DNA from: Perognathus longimembris pacificus
Lineage: Eukaryota > Chordata > Mammalia > Rodentia > Heteromyidae
Direction of reading: 5' to 3'
Assembly: GCF_023159225.1 (NCBI RefSeq)
Contig: NC_063171.1
Span: forward strand, 13,624,326 to 13,688,325
DNA length: 64,000 bases
This document shows positions 1 to 14,117 of the stretch, one piece after another (the stretch's first letter is position 1; every line of letters starts with the position of its first letter). A model generated the notes under the pieces. It ran no database searches and was not told where the DNA came from. It worked only from the letters and a program-made list of their open reading frames with translations. A program made the translations under genes and the position numbers.

Positions 1-3000
1 CGGACAATAGTCATAAATAAAAATATATTTTATTTTGGGGAAATTCAGTTTATCACATCCCTTTGTAGTTATATGTATTTTGAAAATGATTTACATACTG
101 AATTAGTGTTCAAAGTTATTTCATTACTCATTGAGAAAATCAGCAAATTTTAAGAGTCAGAAGCAAAACTTTATTCAATCGATTTGAAGTATTTATTTGT
201 ACCAGCCCAGTGATATATAAGATTATTAAATATATAAATAAACAAGTAATCTGTATAAAATTCTGTGGTTGAAAGAGGAAATAAAAATAATCATGAGAAA
301 CTATGGAAAAGTCAGAATGTATCAAAAGTCTAAATGGAATTTGAGAGGAAAATTGCAGCAAGTAATATTTCATTAGGAAAAGAGGTCATAAAAGAATAAG
401 TAAAGAAACAAGATGAAACAGTGAAGACTCAAAAGAAAAAAGTGTCAAAATGGAACACAAGTAGTAAGCAAAACAAATACAATTTTACAGAATTTAAATA
501 AGATTGATAAGCTTGTGTTTATAGAACATGAGTAAAACTCATGAACGTGTTTCCTTAGAATGTAAAAAGGATTTCCCTCATTTCTTTCTTCTCATTCTTT
601 GGTAATTAACTTATTGTCACTTAACATTAAATGTTTTAATCATTTCCTTTTTTGCCCAGTCCAATATAACCAAAATCCAATTGTCTTCTAACATTTTATG
701 ATTTGCCAATAGAGTCCATATTAGTTTTGCCTTTTCACATTCCTGTATTGTTTTCCAATCCTGCAAAAAAAATGTTTTAAAAATTCTCAAAACTCTAAAT
801 ACAAAAATACTAGAGGTAATAATATTTCCTATGAAAATAATCACATTCTTTCTCTTAGGCTTCTGACATAGCCAAATTGGTTTAACCTTGAATTTATATA
901 GACTCATGTATTCATTTGAATTTAACTTTATTTTTGTTATGGATGGTTAAAATACTTTGAAATTACAGTTCAGGCTTTATTTAAGCAAAGACTAAGATCA
1001 GAGCAAGAAAGAATTTCCCTAAGTTGCCACGTGCTGTACAGCATAATTACTAGCTTTCTGAACTAGGGAAATCTTCCCTCATCTTATGACCTGGTTACAG
1101 ATCTCTCCAGTGGCTGGGAACCATCGTTTTGTTCATCTTTGCTCTCCTTTTGTACATATTAGAAAGTCACTTCTACCTTTGGGCATTGCCCCTAGCATGT
1201 GAAACTTCACTGCCTTGAATTTGATAAAAGACCCAAACATCTATGTCTTATCTTTCTCTTTCTTTTGTTCTTCATGTGTGTCTTGAACTAGGGAAAGATG
1301 AAAGTGCTTTATGAGGGTTCCTCTGGCTTAATTTACCTTACCTCAACTTTGTGTTTTCATAGTCCTTATATTGTGGAAAGGCTACATACTTTACAGATCT
1401 CTAATCTTCATCTTTGGAAACTGTTGTTTCTCAAACAGTAAGTATCCATTGAGTAAAATTATGACTAACACTGTGAGATTTTGTTCCTGAAGGGGCCCTC
1501 CAATATGTTGATTTAACATATAAGCTCCAAAATAGCAGTTAAACTTCATTTCAATTTTTCCTTCATTGTATTAATGCCAGATATAACCTCTGCTTCTCTT
1601 TTGTGTTGAAGACAGCCTTCAACCCTTCAACCATTTCCTCACAGCAAAATGTTCTTCTGGATTCTACCCATTTATTCCTTTTTCTCTTCTCCAGTAGTTT
1701 TTCTTTTTTTAAGACCATAAAATATTTTGAATTTTCATTTATTATTACCTTTTATTATTGAGAGTGGTAAGTCTTATTTTGCATCCTAATTATAAATACA
1801 ATTTTTTGCATTTAGTATCTGAGATTTTGTTTATATTGGCTTTTAATATATATTATATATTATGTAAATGTATATGTACACATGCCTATATATGTGTGTG
1901 CTTAATAATATGTGACATATATACACACCTATACACACACACATATATATACATATATTCAAAAGACTCTATAGTGCTGGATTAATGATTCTCATGTAGG
2001 TTTTAAGTACCATTAGGAGATGATAAACTCTTGAGACTTTTATTTTCGACTCCACATTTTTAATGTAAATCCCTGTCAGAGTGAAGACCTCCCCAAATTT
2101 TAAGAGACATCAAATCAATTATAATATATATAATGCATATTATATATGTTATAGATATATTATGTATATTATTGTTATACATCACATACTGTAGCAAGCA
2201 CAAGCTTCAGTGTTCAAATTTCTATAGAGACAAAACACAATAGAGAATAAGAGTAACTATAATGAAAGTGTAAGTAAACCCTATTTCAAGATACTAAGTA
2301 GAAAACCGGCACACCAGTTCTCTCTAAATAAGTTTCTATACCCAGCACATCCCTCAAGGCACCATGTGCTTCTATGAGCATAGCCTTGTGAAATAAACAA
2401 GATTAAACCTTGCCTGTTGAATCCAACATTTGAAATGAGTGAGCATTAATAATCCATTTTTTCAAATACCATTTGCAGGTTTCCCCTTTGGTTCTCATGG
2501 AGGGCATTGGGTATTTCAGGAATTTCAGCTAAGAAGGATGGATCAGCAGCAGGATGGTCACAGGAGAATTACCCTCAAAGAAACATTGAACAAAGATTGA
2601 GCAAAGAACAATTTCCCTTCAAAAAGGTTAAAGACAAGTCCATAGGCTGAGCATGCTGAAAGGTTCAATAGTTTAAGTCACAATATCTATGTATTTTGAT
2701 ACTGCCTTCTTCTTGTAATGTGATGATAACAGTATTTTATAATGTGAACATTCTTCCTTGTAGAAATCAAATGGGGACTGAATATGAACTTAAATGTCGA
2801 TCACTTTGTCTTAAACAAGAACATAGGGCTGGTTTTGTTTTGTTCTGTTTTTTATTTTTGTTTTTGTTTTGTTTGTTTAGTTTTTTCTTCAATTCAGGTA
2901 TTGGGTTTAGATCAGTACATTTGTGCAGATCTTTGCTTTTTATTTAATCTTTATTTTTTTATTAAAGGCAAATGTAACACCATTGTGCCACAAGTCATTA

Positions 3001-4553
3001 CTAGAACTTAGAGTTAGCTCTTTAAAATATAACAAGGAACAAAAGTTATCACAACTACTAATTTCTATCCATAAGATATTGAACTCTGTGTCTTCTAACA
3101 TGTAATCAAAACTTAGTTTCTATAGAAAAAATATGTATTTTATTATTTTAAATGAGAAAAATATATCAAAGTAGCAATAGCAATGGTTTTATGAAACCTG
3201 TAAGACTGTCCATTTGTCTTTTTGACACTGATCACGGAGAGTCATAAGCAAAACTCAAAGGCAACTCTATCAACCACCAAATAATACACACATTAAAGTT
3301 CCATTCCTGTTCTAGTGTTCTTCCTGTATCCTATCTGTGGATGTGGGTGTTGCCATATGAGCAACAACACCTCCATTTGGAATGATAATAGTGTGATTAT
3401 TTCTAGAGTTATGAAATCTTAACTCACATTTTCCCAGATTTCCAATTTAGTTTCCTCAAAAATAATCAAGTATACAGGATCTATAAAAGTCAAATTACTC
3501 AAGAATATTGAATTAAAAAATAGTACACATACGTGTATTCTCTCAAACACTGACAGGATATAGACAAAATGTGAAATTTTCACACAGATAGTTTGGATAC
3601 TTTGTTAGTTTTATTATTATAATTATTTGGTTCAAACAAGGATTGAAAATCACACATTTTGGACTTGTGTAGCTGGCTTGCCCTGAGCCACTTCTTCAAT
3701 CCTATATCTTTGTTTCAGGGAAGGAAGTGTGTGACAATAAAAATATAGGCAAATCCAGAAAGAGGAGCTCCTTTTTTAATTTTGTCTGTTAGAGATAACA
3801 TATACAAACACATAGTAGCTTGTTAGATAAGTTGTAATTTTAAAAATATAAACTTTATATACTCATTATGAAACAATTTCATTGAAGGGAAATTCATATG
3901 CCCTATAACTCATTATGTAAAATGCCTATTCACTAAGTTTCATTTTTTGTTAAAAATTACAACTTTTAGTTCTTACATTGAAGACTCTATTTTCAGCTGA
4001 TATATGAATGGTGTTTGAAGAAAAGTCACTCCTTCGTTCTTTAGTATGTGACTATGAAATTGTCCCAGAATATCTATCTCAAAGATTTTTGCTTTGCTGT
4101 TGAATTGTTTTGCTTTTAGAAATAAGTGGCTCATAGCTTTATGAGTTGTATTTCAGACTTATCAATTCTATTCTTCTTGCCTGTAAAAAAAGAATACAAT
4201 CTGGGTATAATGATTTTAATTATATCAATACCTCAATGACTGAATATTGTAACTTAGGAAAGAATACTTTTCACAAAGGTTGTTCTATTGAATTTTTTTC
4301 AGAACATTTTGTTATTTTGAATTTCTCATAATTTAATTTGTATTTTACAGTTAACATACCTGTACAAAGTCTCTTATGTTTATGTGAATCTTTCTTTTTT
4401 AAGTATATTTCCAAAGAACTTTGATTTTCATTGTTATTCTGTGCATCCGCTCTTACAGTTATCAGTTTTATCAATTTCTCAACCATACCTTTAGTTTTTC
4501 TTCTTTTGTTCACCTTAAGTTTATTTATTTCCATTTTAATCCAATATTTTCTT
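1..4553. other. AT-rich intronic DNA, no element recognised
   Basis: No gene or datable repeat is seen. It holds a TA/TG-rich stretch with short CA runs (about 1840-1965), a second TA-rich patch (2120-2180) and a T/G-rich patch (2825-2895). All open frames are short and without family resemblance. The last 18 bases are the left TSD of the L1 that follows. Confidence 0.5.
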
Positions 4554-7107
4554 TTTAATTAAATTTTATTGACAAGATGATGTACAGAGGGGTAGAGTTA
4601 CATAATAAGGTAGTGAGTACATTTCTTATATTTGTTACACCCTCCCTCATTTTTCTTTCCCTTCCCTAGTTCAGACTACCATATTTACAATATCCAGTGT
4701 ACCAAAATCATATACAGTAACCACATGGGGTATGCCACAGGAAATTCACCTAGTACGTAAAGCCTAATGACAACGATAAAATCCTCCTGTTTCCATCTCT
4801 TGTTGATCATTTTGCTTAGCCTCATCTTAGATAATCATATGTATGTAGCTGTTGAGCTCTTGTGAACCTCTGAAGGTATATCCTAGATCTTTTTATGCTC
4901 ATTCAGTAATTGTTTGGTTTTAGAGACATAATGTAAAGTCGCTGACCAAAGCATGTGGAAATACCATTTGAAAAGTTTTTCTGTTGTTTTACGGACATGA
5001 TCTCTACTTTTCTTCCCCTTCCTCCCCAACAACCACATATAAGAGAGACCATGTGCCTTTGTTCTCTGTGCTCTCGGCTTGTCTTGCTCAACATTATTTG
5101 TTCAAGATCTGACCATTTCCCTGCAATGCCATTATTTCATCATTTCTAATTGCTATGTAGTATTCCATTGTGTACATGTACTACATTTTTGGGTTCCATT
5201 CATCTGTAGTGGGACATCTGGGTTGTTTCCATATTTTGGCTATTATGAATTGTGCAGCAATAAACATGGATGTGCAGGTGTCTTTATGGTATACTGGATC
5301 CTGTTGTTCAGGATAGATGCCTAGGAGTATTATGGCTGGGTCACAGGGTATGTCTATGCTAAGTTTCTTGAGGAACCTCCATACTGTTCTCCAGTGTGGT
5401 TGTACTAGTTTACACTCCCACCAACAGTGGGGAAGGGTTCATCGTTCTCCACATCCCCTCCAGCATTTGCTGTTACCTGAGTTCAGAATATAGGCCATTC
5501 TAACTGGAGTGAGGTGGTATCTCAGAGTAGTTTTTATTTGCATTACCTTTACTGCCAGGGATGTTGAACATTTCCTCATATGTTTCTTTGCCATTTTTAC
5601 TTCTTCTCCTGTGCAATATCTCTTTAGCTCCTTTGCCCATTTTATAATTGGTTTACTGGGTTTGGTGAGGGTTAGTTTCTGGAGTTCTTTGTAGAAAACA
5701 GATATTAGGCCTTTGTCTGTTGCTGTGCTGGTGAAGATCTTTTCCCATATGGTTGGCTGTCTTTCTAGTTCAGTGGCTATGTACTTAAATGTGCAGAAAC
5801 TTTTATTTTGTAGTAGTCCCATTTGTCAACTCTCTCCCCTACCTGTTGAGCCCCTGGAACTCTGTTCAGGAAGTTCCTGCCTATGCCTATAAGTTCTAGT
5901 GTCTTGCCTACTCTGTCCCTCAGTAGTTTCAGGGTTTCAGGTCTGATGGTAAGTTCTTTAATCCATTTGGAGTTGATCTTGGTGCATGGAAATAGGCTAG
6001 GGTCCACTTTGCGTTTTCTTCGTGAGGCAGCCAAGTTTTCCCATCAGCAGTAATTGAGGCTATGTTTTTTGTTGTTGTTGTTTTTTCCATTTTATGTTTT
6101 TAGCTCTTTGTCAAATATCAGCTGACTGTAAGTATGTGGATTTATATCCAGGTCTTCTATCCTATTCCATTGATTTTCAGGCCTGTTTTTATGCCAGTAC
6201 CAGGATGTTTTTTTATGACGGCTCTATAATAGAGCTTGAAGTCTGGTATTGTGATACCTCCTGTGCTGCTTCTTTTGCCGAGAATTGCTTTGGCTACTCT
6301 AGGTCTTTTGTTGTTCCATGTGAATTTATGGGTTGTTTTCTCTATTTCAATGAAGAATGTAGCTGGGACTTGGAAGGGGATTTCATTGAACTTGTATAAC
6401 ATTTTGGGCAATATGGCCATTTTCACTATATTGATTCTGCCTACCTGTGAGCATGGGAGGTCTTTCCATCTCCTTGTGTCCTCTTTGATTTCTCTTTTTA
6501 GATTTTTACAGTTCTCATTAAATAGGTCATACACATCTTTAGTTGGGTTAATCTCTATGTATTTTCTTTTTTAGATATTGCAAATGGTATTGTTTCCATA
6601 ATTTCCTTTTCTGTTTGTATATTGCTGGGATACAGAAAAGCTGCTGATTTTTGTGGATTGATTTTGTATCCTGCTACTTTGCCAAAATGGTTTGGGGGCT
6701 GAGTTTTTTTGGATCCTTCAAGTATAAAATCATGTTATCTGCGAATAGGGATAATTTCATTTCTTCTTTTCCAATGTGGATCCCTTTAATGCCCTCTTCT
6801 TGCCTTATTTCTATGGCTAGGGATTCCAGCACAATGTTGAATAGAAGCAGGGAGAGTGGGTATCCTTGTCTTGTTCCTGATTTTAGGGGAAATGCTTTTA
6901 GTTTCTCCCCATTTAGTACGATATTAGCAGTTTGTCTGTTTTATATGGCTTTTTATGTTTTAAAGAAAATTCCTTCTATTCCTATTCTCTTCAGGGCTTT
7001 TAATATGTATGGGTGTTGTATTTTGTCAGAGGCATTTTGGGCATCAACTGAGATGACAATGTGATTCTTCATCTTATCTCTGTTAATGTGGTGAATTGCA
7101 ATTATTG
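4554..7107 (-). mobile_element. 5'-truncated L1, antisense to BRINP3, with 18-bp TSD
   Basis: The left edge is the reverse complement of an L1 3' end: an A-rich tail, then the lineage's terminal motif around GATGATGTACAGAGG. Reading leftward on the minus strand, ORF2 sequence runs from the RT region to the C-terminus. The flanks carry TTAATCCAATATTTTCTT (4536-4553) and the same 18-mer with one C for T (7108-7125), so both ends are defined. Confidence 0.93.
4990..7107 (-). pseudogene. L1 ORF2 remnant (C-terminal part of reverse transcriptase protein)
   Basis: The minus-strand translation in several broken frames gives recognisable ORF2p pieces. 6157-6534 contains the [19 protein letters not shown] segment, the downstream RT/thumb region of L1 ORF2. 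5439-6034 contains the K(I)NSKWIKELTIRPETLKLL segment and the TATELERQPTIWEK region. ORF2p supplies endonuclease and reverse transcriptase for target-primed retrotransposition. Only the C-terminal half is here because the copy is 5' truncated, so the endonuclease domain is missing. Frameshifts separate the pieces, and no functional protein is expected. The left boundary is approximate. Confidence 0.85.
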
Positions 7108-7191
7108 TTAATCCAACATTTTCTTCTTAATAAAGGAATGTACAACTGCAGATTTGTCTTCATTATTTACTCTTTCTGGAGTAACATATTA

Positions 7192-7465
7192 CTGGGATTT
7201 TACTCAGGGCCTCATGATTGGTAGGTAGATTCATTATCACTCAAGCTACAATGGAACATGTAATTTATTCAGTCTTGAGGTAAGAACTTGTATTTTTGCC
7301 TTTGCCAGCCCAGAACCTCTGTCCTCCACCCTATAGCCTTCTGCTATACTGAAGTCATGCCTGGCTTCTGATTGAGATGGAGTCTTACTACCATGTTAGC
7401 CAGGCTTGACTTATACTGCATTCTTCACAATTTCGACTTCCAAATTATCTGGGAATATAGGTCAC
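7192..7465 (-). repeat. Degenerate B1/ID-type SINE remnant
   Basis: CTCAGGGCCTCATG near 7203 resembles the reversed ID monomer. GAGATGGAGTCTTACTACC near 7375, and ATCTGGGAATATAGGTCACAG near 7449, resemble a reversed B1 (7SL-derived) half. About 100 bp between them is unmatched. The copy is old and its borders are uncertain. Confidence 0.45.
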
Positions 7466-10400
7466 AGTATATGATATGGATTTTCATATTTACTGTAATA
7501 TGTCTCCCTAGTTCTCTTTGTGTTTAACTTCCATATTGCTGATTGAGGTTTTTGGATATTGATTACAAATAAATTTGAGAAGTGATTTCATTGTATCATC
7601 ATTTTTCCCATCATTGCTCTCTGAGCCATCTACTACTCTTATACATGACTACATATATGATGGTTTCCCATATTTCTCTAAGCCTCTTCTTGTTTTTGCT
7701 TCTTTGTAGATTTGTTTTTATTAACCACTTGGGGTTAACTATTTTGTTCTTCTTTTAGGTTTCCATCTGTCAAGCAAATCAATTAAAACCTTTTTTTTCA
7801 TTTTTCTTTAAATTCGAGTATTCACATTATTTTAAATTGTTTTTTCTCTGTATTTACAGTATCTAATTGTTTTCATCTTCTGTTTTACATTTTATAAATA
7901 TTATCGTATAATTCTGTGATTTTTCTTTCCACAAACTTTCTTTCAAACTTTTAGTCAATACCATTTTTCTGAAAGTAAGAATTGATCGTTGAGAATAGAA
8001 GAAATGCCAGATGTCAGAGCCCCAAGTGCCTTCAGCAACCATTCCATGTCAAACCTTTTAACCCAGAGATGCAGAAGTCATGGTTCATGCAGGAGAAATA
8101 GCTAGCCTAATCTGTGTTGTTTCAAAGAAATTCTCCACATATATAGGATTATTAACACAACTAATTATTTATTTATTATCAGTAGCATTATCTACTTCTA
8201 ATTGTCACATATTCTCCAAATAAAGTGGGTAAGGAAAGTCCTCTCTTCCTTATTAAAAAATCACCACACCTGGATTCCTTTCATTTTAAACATTAAAACT
8301 AATCTTCTAGGAGCTAAGGTTACACTGAGTACAATTATTCTAGTAGGGTCGGCACAGAAATATGTGAATGTATTTTATTGGCTCGTTTGAGGTGGAAACC
8401 AAGATCCAGTGGCTTGAGATTTAGGTAGCCTTTTGTTTTCTGACATGATCCAGTTGCTTACTCGAGTGATTTAGATAGCCTTTTGTTTTCTGGCACATGA
8501 GTAATAATTTCTTGTTTGTTTGCAGGCAAAGTAAATTATTGCTGCATGCTTACATTATTTTAGATAATATATCTTTCAAGTTTTAGTATTATTAACTGTT
8601 TCTCTAGTGCTTCCTATGGTTATTTGTTTCTTTCTTAGAGAATGCTGGATATTTGTAGTAATACCATGCTGTCTCTTCTGGCATACGCACAGTAATAATT
8701 TCTAGTGGTAATCCGTATGAGGATTCACATTTCTATACGCTGCTACAGTCAATCGAGGATGCTCATAGTATTGGCAGGCCTTTTAAAATCCTTTCTTTTT
8801 AAACAAGATTCAGGTGTTAATTTCTATTTATTACTAGGATTATTTATATTGCAACAATTTTCTGGGACATATATGTTGCCCTATACAGTACTTCAATTAA
8901 ATAGTGGCTCTTTTGAAGAGACATTTTTATTGTTTATTTTTGGTATTAGTTCTGAGCCTAGATGAGTCCTAACTACCTGTCATATTTTATTATTGCTCGA
9001 TCCTAAAGATAATGGATAATCTTGGTTTTAATTTACAAAATCCATTAAAATTATTCCCAATGATATAGTTACTAAAACTCAGATGTTCTTAAAAGTAACA
9101 TTTATTCTTTCATGACAGAAGTCAGTATAGATTATGGAATATCTATATTATTGAATGTTTTCCATTCACGCAAAAATCTATGAGACAGGTCTCTGGAGCA
9201 AGCTTGGGTGGGGAAAAAATAACTTTACTTTGGAATACACTGCCATTGTAGGGATTTTAATTTGTAGGAGAAAGAAAGAAGCCTGATGTTTAAAAGTACA
9301 CTGTACTTCTTCCTACATATTCAGGATCAAATCCTGACATTTGACACTTTTAACATTCTATTTGATGTGGATGTGTCAGGATTTGAAATGTAGATTTCAG
9401 AAAGAAATGAATTTTCAAAGTCAATAAATGATGTTCTATTTCAGACTACTGCTTTCAAAAACTATCCATGCTCAACACAATGTCCTGTAAAAGTGATTAT
9501 CTAGAAGCACGGTGAGAAATCACATCAGCTGGCTGAGGGTCATCCTCCCAAGGAAGAATTTCAATTGCACTCATCACCCTTGAAATCATGTTGTTCTTAC
9601 CCCACCTTCAGCACAATTCTTCTCAGAGGCAACTTAAATTTCAACATATCATTACTAATCACAACTTAAATTTCAAGAATCATTAGTAAAAACTGGTCAA
9701 GTAAAATCATTCACAGAGTTTCAAACATATTCAACAATTTTAAATAGTTTTCTGTTATATAAACATTTGCCCTAACACTAAAATTACTACTTTGTCTAAA
9801 GAAAAATCTAAAAATAAAAAATGAAATAATATTGGTGAAGGAAACTTAAGAAATATAGAAAAAGGAGAAACATTTAAATTTGTAGAAAATGCTCCATGTG
9901 AATAAATACAATATTTTTATTTTAGCCTAGAGAAAGTACATGGTAATTCAATTCACACTATATGTTAATTGAAAATTTAATTTCATTCATAATACTAAAT
10001 TCATAATACTAAAAGAAGCAGAAAAAGAACCTCTCTGAAAGGTTTTATATTATAGGAGATGGGAGGGAAAAATGACACGGACAATCTAATTAAAGTACGC
10101 TAGGTGCATGTGTGAAATACCATGATGAAATTTTTATGAAAAAACGGCATAAAATAAAAGGCAAAATGACAAGAAGATAAAGCAGGTTATTTCTGTGTGG
10201 AGTATAAGAATGCAAAGCAGGAATAAGGGTGTCCAGAGAGGTAATGGAGTTGAATGTGGTCACAGTACTTTATCTACATATAGGAAAATGGAAAAAAAAA
10301 ACTTATCAAGATGAGTTCAGGAAGGGGGATGGAGGATGAGTGAGAATACTGAATAATGAGAAGGGTGTGATTGATCAAAGCAATATATATATATATATGG

Positions 10401-10636
10401 AATTGTCAAATTATACCCATTTGTACAAACAATTGATTTTAAGGAAAAGTGTAGAATAAAGTTAGATAGAACATTTAGAACAGATAGAACATTTCCTAAA
10501 TTATATTAAAAATTGACATATAACAGAATTCTAGTTAGAGAAGAGGAACTGACACATTTTGAGGATAAAACAATGCTGAATTCAGAATGGGGACAGGAAG
10601 TGATTGAAGATTATTCAGAATATGATGCTTAATTTA
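7466..10636. other. Intronic stretch without recognised elements
   Basis: AT-rich unique-looking sequence. It contains a spaced duplication of about 33 bp (8416-8448 and 8464-8496, sharing TAGCCTTTTGTTTTCTG) and two smaller local duplications near 9630-9690 and 9985-10013. A TA run sits at 10384-10399. Confidence 0.5.
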
Positions 10637-10804
10637 ATTAGCCCACCTCTTTTGGCTCACACCTGAAAATCTAGATCCTATGGAGGCTGAGATCTGAGTA
10701 TGATAGTTTGACACCAGCTCTGGAAGGAAGTCCATGAGACTCTCTTTAATAAACTACTCATAGAATGGTCAAACATAGAGTTGTGGCTCAAATAGTTGAG
10801 CCAA
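10637..10804 (+). repeat. B1-dID SINE, cut off by L1
   Basis: The copy has the 7SL-like start (TTTTGGCTCACACCTG), GGAGGCTGAGATCTGAG, then the linker ending GAGACTCTCTTTAATAAAC and the start of the ID-like half (GTGGCTCAAATAGTTGAGC). It stops abruptly at the 5' end of the following L1. Confidence 0.75.
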
Positions 10805-11700
10805 TGGACCGAAGACCTAGAAATAAAATCAGAAACCCTGAAAACACTACAAGAAGGTATAGGAGAAACCCTTGGGCTCCTTTGCATGGGATGAAACTTC
10901 CTTAATAAAAGCCCAGAAATACAACAACTCAGAGAAATGGGACTGTATCAAGCTGCAGAGCTTCCTCAGGGCAAAGGACATAGCTTGGAAGATAAATAGA
11001 AAGCCCACAGATTGGGAAATCTTGACCGGCCATACAATGGACAAAGGCCTTATATCTAAAATATACACCGAAATAAAAAAATTGAATTCCTCCAAAACAA
11101 ATCCTCAAAGAACCAACAGCCTCCTCAGCAAATGGGCTAAATACCTAAAAAGAAACTTCTCTATAGAGGAAATTACAATGGCCAAGATACATATGAAGTG
11201 CTCTACATCACTGGCCATAAAAGAAATGCAAATAAAAACAATAAGGAGATTCCACCTCACCCCAGAAAGAATGCCCATTATCAGGAAAACTAATAATAAC
11301 AAATGCTAGAGAGGATGTGGCCAAAAGGGAACCCTACTACATTGTTGGTGGGAATGTAAATTGTTCAACCACTCTGCATAGTGGTATGGAGATTCCCCAG
11401 AAGGCTAAACATAGAGCTCCCCTACACCCAACGACCCCACTTTTGGGCATCTACCCAAAAGATTACAAGCAAGACCACACTAAAGCCATCATCACAACTA
11501 TATTTATCCCAGCACAATTTGTCACTGCCATAATATTGAACCAAACTAGATCCCCATCAGTAGATGAGTGGATCAGGAAAATGTGGTTCATATACACAAT
11601 GGAATTCTATGCCTCTATCAGAAAGAATGGCATTGCCCCATTTGTAAGGAAATGGAAGGACTTGGAAAAAAATCATACTAAGTGAAGTGAGCCAGACCCA
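10805..11700 (+). pseudogene. L1 ORF2 C-terminal remnant
   Basis: A stretch of 145 codons (10872-11309) and a following frame (11317-11685) encode the ORF2p C-terminal region. Markers are WDCIKLQSFLRAKDIAWKIN, the WEILTGHTMDKGLISKIYTE segment, and near the end YTMEFYASIRKNGIAPFVRK. The N-terminal endonuclease and most of the RT are absent because of 5' truncation. A stop and frame change near 11309 breaks the region upstream of the CCHC-like motif. Confidence 0.85.
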
Positions 11701-12269
11701 AAGAAACATGGACTCTTGGTTTCCCTCATAGGGAATAATTAATACATGTTTAGGTGAGTCAATGGTGCAATAGCTATGCCCGTATGATGCTAAGTGAAAT
11801 GAACTCCACAGTATGGAAACAAGTTCTATAACATTGTTGTAATTATTTTCAATGTGCCATGTGAAACAGTACCCTTTGTTCTTTCTTTCCCCCCCGCCAC
11901 CCCCAGTAATCCCTTCCCATGGTTTTACTCCTGCTGTCATTCTATGTGATCTTAGTACCCTGGATACTGTATATATGTGTACTGGAACTAGGGAAGGGAA
12001 AGGAAATACCAAAATTAAGAGTTTAAGGGTAAAAAGACAAACCATTGCAATACCAATACTTTCAAAATCAATTGGTGTAAACCAACTGTACAATTCAAGG
12101 TGGGGAGAGGGAAATGGGGAGGGGGAGGCAGGGGAAAAATGAGGGAGGCGATAACAAGTTGGTAAGGAATACACTTGTCTTACATATGAAATTGGAACCC
12201 CTCTGTACTTCACTTTGACAATAATGAAGGAAAAAGAGAACAATAAAAAAAAACAGAAACAAACAAAAA
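10805..12269 (+). mobile_element. 5'-truncated L1, sense orientation
   Basis: It starts within ORF2 at the segment reading AATGGACCGAAGACCTAG and runs through the ORF2 C-terminus and the 3'UTR with its G-rich tract (12100-12145). It ends with the CTCTGTACTTCACTTTGAC motif and an A-rich tail (12235-12269). No clear TSD was found, so the 5' border rests on the loss of SINE homology. Confidence 0.9.
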
Positions 12270-12754
12270 ATGTGAATCCATCTTAGTAACTGATATGAAG
12301 TGCTTTGGCAGAATCTCCCTTGAGTTGGGTTTAACTCTAACACCAAGGGTGCCATGTGTGTATCTTTGTGTATAATGAAACACCACAGATATTGTTGAAT
12401 ATGTTTTGTTGAATCTGGGAAATGTCAGTTTCAAATGTTCAAAAGGGAAAGCTAGTTTGGCAAAGTATTTACAAAGTGACTTTTATTAAATGTTCTTTAC
12501 AGTTTATCTGATAACCCTTTAGGGAGAGGTAGGTATTCTCTCATCTGCTGAACTTCAATTCTTGGAAAATGATCTTTTTATTAATCAACATTGAATACAT
12601 GTACAATTTCTGTGTTTGATGTTAGTTTTGGGATATAAACTCAGAAACTCCTTCTAGGAAATTTATATTCTCCTCTTATAAATTATTTTCTTTCTAGCAT
12701 TTTTAAAGGACAATGTTAGATACCATTTGAGTGAAGTAGAAAATAAAGAAATTT

Positions 12755-13013
12755 TGTCCATCGTGTGGCTGATAAAAATCTTTTCCCAATTTGTGGGCTT
12801 TCTGTTTATCTTGCGAGCTATGTCCTTTGCCCTGCAGAAGCTCTGCAGTTTGATGCAGTCACATTTGTCCATCCTTTTCTTGGTTTGTAGCATTTCTGGA
12901 TCATTGTTAAGGAAGTTTCATCCTTTGCCAAGAAGCCCAAGTGTTTCTCTTACTCCTCCTTTTAGGGTTTTCAGGGTATCTGTTTTTATTTTGAGGTCTT
13001 TGATCCATTTGGA
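12755..13013 (-). mobile_element. Internal L1 ORF2 fragment without a 3' end
   Basis: The minus strand reads through the same ORF2 segment as the start of the previous L1 (markers WDCIKLQSF-like DCIKLQSFCRAKDIARKIN and NWEKIFISHTMDK). There is no tail and no 3'UTR at either side, so this is a remnant. It is closer to the young subfamily consensus seen at 20-21 kb than to the neighbouring L1. Confidence 0.8.
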
Positions 13014-14117
13014 AGATTTTACAAATTTTCAGAAATCTGAAAAAAAAATAAAATGAGAAAATAAATTTTCATTCTATCTTTTTATGCCATTCTGATCTTG
13101 ATTCAGCTATGGGTCAATAGATAATGCAGAGTCTTTTCTTTTCTTTTTTTTTTTAAACAACACTTACTTCTTCAAGTGCATTCCCCAGCTTAGATGTAAA
13201 TGCTTAAGAGAAAGTTACTCTTAATTTCCCTTTGCTCTACACATCTGTAGATATCTGTGCTTCAACCTGTCACATAACTCCAAAGAGGCTAAAATATAGA
13301 CCTGTAAAGAATATTGTGGTCATCCACCCTTTCTTGGTGTTCCAATCACATTACACATTTATTGTATGATTTGCTCAATATATTATTCTCTGTGCAACAG
13401 TATGGAAAAGGGAGACTTTTTTTCTGTGTTATCTGTGAAAGGAAGATACTAAAGAGCACTGCTTCGCACAGCTCATGGCATAAATACATGTTAACTCTTT
13501 TAATTATTCCATTGAGTAGATATACAAGATCAGACAGATAAACAATACTCAGGAACATACTCTAATAACATAAATTTTTGTGTAGAGTATAAGTTGTGGA
13601 ATCCCCTTCCCTTTCCAAAAGAAGCTGGTTATTGAAGAGATAAGCAAAAATTGTCCAGATTTTTTGTAAAAACTAAGCTTCAATGCAGGAATCCTTTTTG
13701 GAATTTATCAAAACTGCCTGCCAAGTACGGTGCTAGCATTTCTGAAAAATGTGTGTCTTTTCTCTTAGTACTGAATGCAATTTGAAAAGTGGTTCATAGA
13801 ATATTTGAAAATCCCTCTCCCTAAATTTCAGCAAATAAGAACCTTGGGGAGAACTTTCTTTTAACAAGCAGTAATTTTCAGTCCTTACTTGGATTATTGT
13901 TAGAGATTACTTTATAGATAGTAGAATTATTAGCAATCTGTACGTTCTCCACATGTATTTTGAACAAAGCACTCTTTTACGTTAAAGAAATAAGAGAAAG
14001 TTTGACTTATTTCCACTCTAAGTTACAGATTTTATGAATGGTTAGAAAAGTGAAAAAATAATTGTCTTATTGACATAAATATTAGTAAGGTTGGTAAATA
14101 AGTGTATGTTGTAAATC
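13014..14117. other. Intronic stretch, nothing recognised
   Basis: Apart from a short T-rich run (13139-13154), I see no repeat or gene. Confidence 0.5.

Noticed and set aside
10805..13013. Inverted pair of L1 pieces (10805 + and 13013 -) starting at the same ORF2 position
   Set aside because: The two belong to visibly different subfamilies, so the shared breakpoint is likely chance and not a palindromic rearrangement.
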